A DNA stretch of 31,801 bases from a virus: the IMG/VR virus record IMGVR_UViG_3300045135_002353, positions 1 through 31,801 of that record; one strand, given 5' to 3'. The notes under the pieces are model-generated. The model had not been told where the DNA came from. It ran no database searches and saw only the letters and a program-made list of their open reading frames with translations. The translations under genes and the position numbers were made by a program. Numbering within the stretch: position 1 is the stretch's first letter; each line of letters opens with the position of its first letter. Below are positions 16,127-25,200 of the stretch, piece after piece.

Positions 16127-16155
16127 ATTATACTACAAAACTAGCGATTTGTATA
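16127..16155 (-). promoter_or_regulatory. Candidate sigma70-like promoter of the metabolic island
   Basis: On the minus strand there is TATACA (16150-16155), a 17-base spacer and a perfect TATAAT (16127-16132). The -35 matches four of six consensus bases. It lies in the 85-base gap before the glycosyltransferase gene, where no TATAAATA octamer exists. The AT-rich context raises the chance of a false match. Confidence 0.5.
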
Positions 16156-16165
16156 CCTCTAATTA

Positions 16166-17374
16166 TTAATCAGTATCCCAGGATATACAAATTAAGCCAG
16201 CTCTTCCCGTTCCACCAGGACACGCATTACATCCTCCATAGACGGAACTACCTACTGCTCCCATCCCAGGGACACACATTCCACTCGCTTGCACATTAAA
16301 GCAATGCCCGTTGCAGGTGCTTCCGGTAAATGGGATATAACCGTTTTGTAAGGGATCTGTGCCGTCTTGTTGTTTAGTAAATCCATATACAGGAGCAGGT
16401 TGGGAAAATCCTGAGTCCTGCATAGAGGCTCCAATAGCAACTTCGGGATATATTGTAGGAATTCCTCGAATTACCATATTCTTATTCGTAACCTGTTCTA
16501 TCGCCCCGGTTATAGATGGTATTCTACAACCATATATTGGAGGCATATATGCGTCATCGGCTCCCGTATCCCAACAGTAATGCCAACCGTTCCCGCACTC
16601 CATAATTGAACACTCATTACATAGATCAGCACTAAGGGTGGTTAATTCAGCGCCAACACTAGTGCTTTGCCCTGCTTTAATACTGGGCAAATTATTATTG
16701 CAAGCGGTTGTATACCCAGAAAATGTTTGGCAGGTCCTGCAATTCCACTGACAAACACATGATAGATCTGCTCCGGGTGCGCAGAGTTTAAAAACAGAAG
16801 AACTCCCACCAGCTACATCACCGCCATTAGGATTACCGCAATAACACATAAATGATCCACAAACACCGCCCGGAGCGCCAATAGTAGTATTAGTTGCACA
16901 GCAGCAATATGCACACCCTCTACAAAAGCAAAATACCTCACCAGGACACACGTCAATCTGGGCTACTACATATGATCCATTTATTCCAGGAGGGCTCATC
17001 CCGCAGCAGCACATTGCCCCGGAACCACCGCCAGCTCCCCACATTTGAACTGTTATTCTACTTGTATTTGCTGGTACGGTCCATGCAAACGCATTTCCGC
17101 ATCTATAATTACCCGATGTATCAAAGCAACAAAGAGAATTAGCCTTTGGCGTAGTATACGGGTCTATATTAGTTCTCCATTCCGAAATCATTGTACTACG
17201 CCAGATTGATGCAGCATCACCGCTTTCGATCGGATAAGAACTTACAATACCAGAGCTGTCGCTGCTATTACTTCCGGACAAGTCATAGGATGGGTTTACC
17301 GCGCCTGCTGCTGAACCAGTACCGTATAATTTATCCTGAGCTACTATAGATGCATATAATAATAAATCAGCCAT
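16166..17374 (-). CDS. Cys/Gly-rich fibre or adhesin-like protein, paralogue 1
   Basis: I count about 33 cysteines in 402 residues, including CCC clusters. After a non-Cys N-terminal 80 residues comes FAWTVPANTSRITVQMWGAGGGSG, the beta-sandwich followed by a Gly-rich turn found in many phage fibre tips. Then come stretches such as GEVFCFCRGCAYCCC and FMCYCGNPNGG. The overall plan, and segments such as WxVPAGxT..xQ(L/M)WG.GGG, Cys-rich patches and a Gly-rich C-terminus, match the protein at 18096-19226. AGGAAA precedes the ATG. It belongs to a late unit with the 17386 gene. A receptor-binding tip with disulfides or metal sites is a reasonable inference. The family is not one I can name. Confidence 0.7.
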   Translation of the reverse strand: MADLLLYASIVAQDKLYGTGSAAGAVNPSYDLSGSNSSDSSGIVSSYPIESGDAASIWRSTMISEWRTNIDPYTTPKANSLCCFDTSGNYRCGNAFAWTVPANTSRITVQMWGAGGGSGAMCCCGMSPPGINGSYVVAQIDVCPGEVFCFCRGCAYCCCATNTTIGAPGGVCGSFMCYCGNPNGGDVAGGSSSVFKLCAPGADLSCVCQWNCRTCQTFSGYTTACNNNLPSIKAGQSTSVGAELTTLSADLCNECSIMECGNGWHYCWDTGADDAYMPPIYGCRIPSITGAIEQVTNKNMVIRGIPTIYPEVAIGASMQDSGFSQPAPVYGFTKQQDGTDPLQNGYIPFTGSTCNGHCFNVQASGMCVPGMGAVGSSVYGGCNACPGGTGRAGLICISWDTD

Positions 17375-17385
17375 TTTTTATTTCC

Positions 17386-18060
17386 TTAATCTATTTCTGG
17401 TAGCTGGTTAAATAGTAACTGTATGCTAACAGGAATTTTAGGTATTTCTGTAATATCCATAGTTATATATTTCCATGGATATGCAGTCTCTATAGTTTCC
17501 AAATACGTGTTAATTGCCAGGATAAATGAATCTATTTTAGCTTGATCCGAATCATCAAAATCGTATGCATCATTATATTTTTTAACCTGTGCTAGTCTAG
17601 AGGTAGCAGTAGTTTTTAAAACATTTGAAGTTTCTTTATAAATTGGATCAGCAAAGCATTCTGCTTGATCGGGAGAGCTACTATTAATTCTATAGTTTAC
17701 TATAAAATAATCTCTTAAATCCGGATTTGTAATTTTTTGATAAATTGATCCATCGTGATTAATCTCATCCTCGAAAGTATGAGCTGTATCACTAGTACGG
17801 GGGTAGAGGAGCTGGGCAAGATCCGGATTATCCTCAGAATTAACTGTTATAACATACTGAAAAGATGATTTTTCTTCTTCAGTGAAATCGTCTGCTTCGA
17901 CCTCATCATCTCCATACCTTAATTCTAAAAGGCTTAAATTATGATCTAATCCAATATAAAAATATTGAGGCCCTTCATATGTATATGTTTTTGTTAATCC
18001 GTCTTCCCAGCTATTTACCCAAAGCTGGTCAGGAACATTAACTGTAAATTCTTTTTGCAT
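17386..18060 (-). CDS. Acidic protein between the Cys-rich paralogues; assembly partner candidate
   Basis: The 224-residue protein has no recognised domain and only one Cys (AECF), unlike its neighbours. It starts with KEFTVNVPDQLWVNSWEDG and a beta-rich acidic half. The C-terminal part, about residues 155-215, is helical with ARLAQVKKYND-like and FILAINTYLETIE segments ending in a WKYITMDITEIP stretch. This layout resembles tail-fibre assembly chaperones, which often follow or precede a fibre gene. A late promoter lies 25 bases upstream, and GAGG precedes the ATG. It is co-transcribed with the 16166 gene. The chaperone idea is inference only. Confidence 0.55.
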   Translation of the reverse strand: MQKEFTVNVPDQLWVNSWEDGLTKTYTYEGPQYFYIGLDHNLSLLELRYGDDEVEADDFTEEEKSSFQYVITVNSEDNPDLAQLLYPRTSDTAHTFEDEINHDGSIYQKITNPDLRDYFIVNYRINSSSPDQAECFADPIYKETSNVLKTTATSRLAQVKKYNDAYDFDDSDQAKIDSFILAINTYLETIETAYPWKYITMDITEIPKIPVSIQLLFNQLPEID

Positions 18061-18084
18061 TTAAGGAATTCCTCTTTAAATTTA

Positions 18085-18092
18085 TATTTATA
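18085..18092 (-). promoter_or_regulatory. T4-type late promoter before the 224-residue gene
   Basis: There is an exact TATAAATA on the minus strand, 25 bases before the ATG at 18060, in the gap after the 18096 gene. Confidence 0.75.
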
Positions 18093-18095
18093 ATA

Positions 18096-19226
18096 CTAGC
18101 AATAAGTTACTCGAATAGCTGCACCACGACCCGTATCACCGCATATAGTATTGCCACCGCCCATAGCATGGCTAAATACAGCTCCATGACCAGGCATACA
18201 GGCAAATAGCGCTGAGGCCATACCAGCTGAAGCGGTAGAGCATGCACCTCCACAGCAGTTACCCGAAGTAAACGTAAAGCAGCAGTCCGAATTAGGAGCC
18301 TTTTGTGTTGTTGGACCGGTCGGGCCGAAACATACTGTTGGAGCATATTGGACAAAACCATAATGGCTTACATTGAAACAGAACGCATTCCATCTTATAG
18401 GGATAAATCCACATTCTGGATTTCTTGCAGAATCAATAGCTGTAGTAGATGGAGTACAATGACTAATAATATATGGTATTATTCCTTGGGTCGACCGAGA
18501 ACCACCAGTGCAATAATCATAGCCTGAGTTACAGAAACAACCTCCAGTGGGATCAGGCGAATAAGGGCTTTGCATTCTGCAAACCCTAGTATTTTTCTTT
18601 ATATCCCCATCAGAATAATCTAAGTATTTTAATTTCTCAGTATCAAAGCCAAAAGTATAAGCATTAGTACCATTAGCAATAGAGCAAGACCAAGAGCATA
18701 AAGTCCCACACCCTCCTTTAGCACAGAGGGTAGTAATACCAGGTCCTGTTACACACGATATCCCACTGGTTAGCTGTATTCCACCCTGTCTGCCAAGGCA
18801 GCAATTGTTACAGCCATTACATAATATATAAGAATCGCCGGGTGTTACGTCCATTATTACAGAAACAAATTCACCTGTGGAACCTCCAGGGTGTCCGCCA
18901 CAGCAGCAACCTGAGGAAGATCCGCCTCCTCCACCCCAAAGTTGAAATCCTGCTTTAGTTACTCCTGCCGGTACTACCCAAGTACATGTAGATTGGCATC
19001 TATTATATGAAGGATCCCATACACAAAATACACCAGCGGTGCCGTCAGGACAATCTGAGAGTAATCCGGTATCATCTAATTTAGGTATAGATTCAGCCCA
19101 AGTATTTGGATCCATCTTAGTTAAATTATCTATCTCGTCTTGTGATAAACCAGTAGAAAGCTGGCCAGCGGCGTCTGCTGCATCCAATACTTTTAATATC
19201 TGATTATATATTATAGCATCTGACAC
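18096..19226 (-). CDS. Cys/Gly-rich fibre or adhesin-like protein, paralogue 2
   Basis: I count about 32 cysteines in 376 residues. An N-terminal helical segment (AIIYNQILKVLDAADAAG) and a WAESIPKLDDTGLL stretch come first. Then TWVVPAGVTKAGFQLWGGGG leads into SSSGCCCGGHPGG and later NGCNNCCLG, SDCCFTF and GNCCGGAC. The last third is Gly/Ala-rich and ends in a Cys. The start is GTG at 19224-19226 with GGAG upstream. A late promoter octamer is 28 bases upstream, so this gene has its own unit. Such Cys density is unusual for a cytoplasmically assembled virion protein. Metal binding, disulfides formed outside the cell, or dense packing in a glycine-rich sandwich are alternatives. Confidence 0.7.
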   Translation of the reverse strand: MSDAIIYNQILKVLDAADAAGQLSTGLSQDEIDNLTKMDPNTWAESIPKLDDTGLLSDCPDGTAGVFCVWDPSYNRCQSTCTWVVPAGVTKAGFQLWGGGGGSSSGCCCGGHPGGSTGEFVSVIMDVTPGDSYILCNGCNNCCLGRQGGIQLTSGISCVTGPGITTLCAKGGCGTLCSWSCSIANGTNAYTFGFDTEKLKYLDYSDGDIKKNTRVCRMQSPYSPDPTGGCFCNSGYDYCTGGSRSTQGIIPYIISHCTPSTTAIDSARNPECGFIPIRWNAFCFNVSHYGFVQYAPTVCFGPTGPTTQKAPNSDCCFTFTSGNCCGGACSTASAGMASALFACMPGHGAVFSHAMGGGNTICGDTGRGAAIRVTYC

Positions 19227-19253
19227 TATTTTATCTCCTTAATACTATAAAAG

Positions 19254-19261
19254 TATTTATA
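19254..19261 (-). promoter_or_regulatory. T4-type late promoter before the second Cys-rich gene
   Basis: There is an exact TATAAATA on the minus strand, 28 bases before the GTG at 19226 and just after the giant fibre gene stop. Confidence 0.75.
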
Positions 19262-19266
19262 ATAAT

Positions 19267-22200
19267 TTAAACAACAGTTATAGTATCAATTAGGTTTGTT
19301 GTTGCATTATAGTTCAATGTAATGTTCTGTGTTGTTATGTTTGATCCTGAACCAAATGATTCGGTCCAAGATGATAGTCTCCAATAGCGGGTATCGTCTC
19401 CCCCAAAAACACTCCAATCGGTACCAGCATGATACCAAGTAACATTGGTGTAAGTAATATCGTCGGCGATTGCTGAACTAATATTACCGTTTGCATCAAA
19501 AGTAACATTAGAGTAATCAAATGCTTGGGTAGAGAACCTACCCAAGCTTCTCGCATCTACATAGGTTTTAACAGCTTGTTCTGTTGGTACTGCAATGTTT
19601 GAATTACCAGCCAATGTGCCATCAGATGAGAATTCGTTAATTGATTCACCGAGCTGCGCACCGATCGAACCAAGTCGTAAGCTAGTCAAACCAGCTAGGT
19701 TAAAGGCGTTAGCATTTAGTGTTGCTGTACCTGTTGCCTGATCGATCTTAAAGAATTCACCAACTCGGAAGTTACCGTTTTGGTCAGTAGACACGTAGTA
19801 TACACGACCAGGGAACGTCTCCTGGATTTCATTGCCTTGTGCAGGTGGTTGAGTAGGTTCGTTCGGGTGGTTTGTTGTAACAGTACCACCAGTACCAATC
19901 TGTAGGAAGTCATGACCTGTCAGACGTACTTGTGAGTAGTTATAACGTACTGTAGCAGCTACACCCTCAGCTGAACCTGTAGGTTTCTCCTGTGAAAGAA
20001 CCACAACCATATTTGATGTATTATCTACATAAGTTCCAGATACACTCTGAATTACATATGAGATACTATCATCAGCAAGCGAGATACTGCCACCTGGCCT
20101 TGGTTCAGCAGAAAGACCCGTAAGAATTAGAATAAATCCTCGAACATCTTGTACAGCGCCAAAGTCTGCTGTAAAGAGACCACCGCTTGACGTTGTAAGA
20201 TTATTACCTGCTCCAAATGTTCCTACAACATTTTCAACGTAAACCTTATCAGCCGAATATTGAATATTCAGAATATCAGCAGTAGCACCAGTTACGTCGT
20301 CTGTAATTGTATCCCCAACGTTAGCTGTACCACTTATGTACACTGCGTTTAGTTCTTGACCTACGACTGTACCTGTTAGAGGTACTTCTGCAGCATCGAA
20401 ACCGCTTGATGATGCACCGTATGTACCATATGAACAGTTACCGTTAAGTGAACGAATTTCTGATCCATTTGTACAAGTGTATCCGAAGTAACAGAAGTAT
20501 GTAAAGTTAGATACTAACTCTGCTAAACCGCCGTTATCAACCCAATATCCTACACCGTTGTCGGATATAATAGTATAACCGTGGAAGATCATACTCTTAT
20601 TACCGCTACCGTGCAGCGTGCCGTCGATATATGCGCCAATACCGCCATCTCCAATAAAGGAGCATTCGAGTACGTATGGTGACTTGGTAGAAACTGGGGA
20701 TAGCTCGTTAAATGCTACCGCGATACCAGCTGGTGTTGATGTAGTAATATCATCTGCCGTAGAGCCAGGAACCCAACCGGTCATACCCTTAAACGTCATT
20801 TTGTTCAGGATAGCACCGTTAGATAACTTCCACATTGTACCAGTCTCAAAGCCTGATGCTGCATGAACCGATACAGTACGTTGGTTATCACCTACAACCG
20901 CTGTATTACTTCCTACTACAATTGGAAGTTCTTCTGTATAAGAACCGGTCTTAACAAAGATTGTAGCATTGTCACCAGCTTGCTCACATGCGTACTTAAT
21001 TGAGGCAAATGGTGTTGATTGGTTTCTACCTGAATGAGGAGTATCAACACCATGTGGCGCTACATAATAGACCTTATCGGATTCAGTAGCACCAATAAAC
21101 TGAGAGGATGTTCCTGAATTAGTAACAGTTAGTGAACGACCAGCAACACCAACATCACCAACTTGATCTTCTACAAGATTTGTAGCAATTCTATCTGTTA
21201 AATCGTAGTAGACTACGTCACCTTGATTGGTATCAGGCATTGTCTGAATTTCACCAAGGTGATTAAGTATAGAAAAGCCAATGAATTCGTACTTTTCAAA
21301 TGGTAGTCCGAAGTCTTTGAGCTCTTCAATCTCCGGAGTAGCTTTCATGTAAGCTTCTACAAGAGAATCAAAGATATATTCACTTGGGATTTTAATTACA
21401 TTATCGACGCCGTTAATAGCTACAAAGTATGTAATAGTAAACTTACCGGCCGGGATATTATTAAAATCGTACTGTCCAGCAGTATTTTCATTATATTGAG
21501 GTACAGGAGTTAGATTGGAGGTAAATGTTGCTCCAGATCCTGTTGGGGAGGTAATAATAATATCTGCATAGGTATATTGCTTACCCCCATTCGTCACGGT
21601 AACAGATAGAATACTACTTGCCTCCGTTGCAGAATCAAAGGCTGCACCGTTTCCAGCTCCAATATTACCTAGAGAAAGTGTAGCTGTAGTATATCCAGAT
21701 CCAGGATCTGTTAATGTAAGACCGTTAATGGTGTTACCTGAGGAAAGTGCAGTTGTAATAGAAGCTGGTGTAGGTGCATTTGGTGAATTTGGGGATCCAC
21801 CATCTAGTACAATACCAAATCCATCTTCTACAATACTTACTGTAGGATTAACTGTGTAGTTTTTACCACGGGCATCATTATTTTCAAAGCTAATTGAAGC
21901 AATTGGATAACCACTTAATCTTGGCTCTGCAGTAGCACCAGTACCATCACCTGTAATTGTCATTGTAGCGTAGGTATAGTTATAACCAGGGTTTGTAATT
22001 ACAATATCAGCCACACCACCAGCAGTAATAGAAGCAGTAGCAGTAGCGCCTTGTCCATCCCCGTCAATTGTTACCGAAGCTGTAGTATATCCAGAACCAA
22101 CGTTTGTAATAAGATAATCCACAATCTCATTTTTTAACGTGTAAACTGTAGCTGCTGCGCCAGTACCATCACCGGTAATCTCTACGGTTGCTGTGGTATA

Positions 22201-25200
22201 TCCAGTGCCGGCATTTGTAATGTTAATATCTGATACTGCATTAGCAGTAATAGTAACATCAGCTGTTGCTCCAGTACCATCACCTGATATTGTTGCTGTT
22301 GCTGTAGTATATCCAGAGCCAAGACTATCCATTTGAATAGCAGCAATTGGTGTACCTAGATCTAGGGTATGAGATATTACTGCACCTTCACCTGTTGTAT
22401 CACCAGCATCGTTAACAACTGTAATAACTGGATTAGTATAACCGGATCCGGGGTTAGTTAAATTTAATCCGCCGCCAGCCTGTGTTGCAAGGTTTTTACC
22501 AGCTGGAATATCTACTGATACTGTTGCTCCTGTACCATCACCCGTAATTGCTGCTGTTGTTCCAGCATCATAATCATAACCACCGTCCGTTAGTGTAACA
22601 GATGCAATAGGAGCAGCAGAGAAGCCAAGCTCAACTGTTGCTTCTGATCCATCCCCCTGTACTACCGCTGTTGTTGTTGCACCTCTATAACCAGATCCGC
22701 CGTTATCAACTGTAACAGAGCCAAGAATACTTAACTTGTTGGATATTAAAGTATTACCAAAATCTGATATCTTCCAATCAGTTGCAAGACGAGAAGCAAA
22801 CTTATTTGATGTCTTAATTGGTGCATCGATTCTTAGATCAGCGTTTCGAAGTACACCAGCAGAGGTTGATACGTAGTTTTCTGATCCAGCAGTTGCAGTT
22901 AGACCAAAACCGCTAATTACCTGCAAGCCATCTGTATTAATAGCATAGACTAAGCTATCACCATCAATTGAAATACCGTGTCTTTCATCTGAGATGTAGG
23001 TAATACGGTTATTAGATGGACTAATATAGAGTGAAGCAACTTGAGCGTTGCTAATTAATGATGCATCGTCGCGAGTAGTTGAAGTGCTTAATACGCCATC
23101 AGCAAAGTGGAAATAATGGTATAATGTAGGTGTACCAGCTAATGTAACTGACTCTAGTGCAGTCTTTTCGTATCTTACGCCGTTAACGTAGTAAGTAAAG
23201 TTAGCTTGACCTGAAGCAGGATACATAACCAACGTATTTGCAGTAGCAGCAACTGAGTATGCTGTACCAGTAGCAAAGGTTGAATCCTCCCGCTCTGTAA
23301 CAACGCCATCTGTACCAATTGAATAGACTCTTGTACCGTTATCAGAGAATTCGATAATACCACGTGTAGTTGGATGACTGTTATCGAAGCCTGTTGGATC
23401 AAGAGAAGTGTTAGTGTAAGTAGTACCACCGATACCGGTATCTAATTCGCCAGTAAGATATGTGTTACCTGTAACACTCAGTGTCTCATCAACGACGACT
23501 GTATCGATGCTAGCAGTACCATCAATGTAGATATCTTTCCATTGCTTAGTTGCTGTACCTAGGTCGTAGGTATCATCGATATTTGGAATAACGTTTGAGT
23601 TAACATCCGCACCGAATACAACGTTATCTGCATCGCCATCACCAAGCTCAATTGTACCACCGTTAAATGCAGTTGTACCAGTAACTACAAGGTTGTTGTT
23701 AATGGTTGTAGTACCAGTAGCAGCACCAATACTAAGAGATGTAGCATCACCAGCAAAGTTAACTGTCTCAGCATTTGCATTAACAATGTTAATAGAAGTT
23801 TGAGTAGTATCTAAGTTACCACCGTTAAGGTTAATATCACCTGCAACCGTAACTTCAGCAAGGGTTGAAGCTGCGTCAATTGAAAGTGTAGCACCATTCT
23901 GAAGAGTAACAGAGCCACCATCTACAGTGATGTTAGCACCATTTTGCAGTGTTAAACCAGCACCACCAAGGGCAGTATTATCAAATACTAATGGGCCTTC
24001 AACCGTACCACCGTCTGTTGCATTAACGAAACGGTCAACATAAGATTTAGTTGCAGCATGAAGAGCATCAGTAGGATCTGCAAACAATGTAAGGTAACCC
24101 AACATTGTATCGCCATCTTTTGACAAGAAGCCTTCAGCGCCAGTAGCGAAGTTTTCCCATTCAGGTGGAACAGGATCGCTTGCTGGGCTATTACCACCAA
24201 TCACATCTTCGCTTGCAATATAAGATGATGAACCAGCTTTAACTACATCATCTTTAAAATATTGAGTACCTGATGACCAGACGCCTCTCCAACGAATGCC
24301 AGAGTTAAACTTCTGCCAATATCCGTTAGTATCGTTATCTACATTGAAGTCTGCATTTGATGCGTGTGGTACGATACAGATAAAGGTGTTACCACCATAT
24401 GTAACTACTTCGTCTGTAGCATATTCAGTTGAAGCTGTCCATGGACCTGTTACTTTAATGCCTGATACGATCTTTGTCCAATCTGCAAGATCGGAAGGTG
24501 TATCCCCAATTGTATCAACATCTGCTTGGTATAGTGAACCACCAAAGCTAACAACTTCATTAATGTAGTATTGAGTTGTTGATGAATAATCGCCTTGGTA
24601 TGAGAAACCAGCAGAGAATCTATTCCAGTTATTTGTATCTGTCGGAACGTTAGCTACTGTTTCGATACTAGCAATATAGTTGTTGCCACCATATGTTACG
24701 ATATCACCGATGTAATATGTTGTGGCGTTAGAGTAATCACCCTTATATGAGGTACCAGCACCGTAAAGTACCCAATCCACTAATGTAGTTGGGTTTGTGC
24801 CTACTTGGGTAGTAGTTGATCGATAAGACTGATTACCATATGCAACAATATCACCATCGAAATAGGTTGTTGCTATATCCCAATCACCCTCAAAGGAAAC
24901 GCCGCCAGTTAGTTTTTCCCAGCCTGTAACAACTGTAGGAAGGACTGCAGTTTGTGTTTCTCGCGATCGATATAGGGTATTACCGTAAACTACAATATCG
25001 TTTACATAGTATTCTGTTACGTTATCGTAGTTACCTAAGAACTTAATACCACCTACATAAAGCTCCCAATAAGTCGTATTGGAAGGAGCATTACCTGTTG
25101 ACTCGATCTTGGCACGATAGATGTTTGCGCCATATGCTACCAAGTCGTTTGGTACGTATGCTGTAGCATCGTTATAGACACCTGAAGGACTAACACCTTC

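Noticed and set aside
21500-22720. Regularly spaced short DNA repeats that look CRISPR-like
   Set aside because: Spacing is irregular, copies are imperfect and stay in one reading frame encoding GDGTGAT motifs, and no cas genes are present.
23175-23429. Minus-strand Leu/Gln-rich open frames inside the giant fibre gene
   Set aside because: They are frame-shifted shadows of repeated Thr/Val/Ala-rich fibre codons, with no independent start signal.
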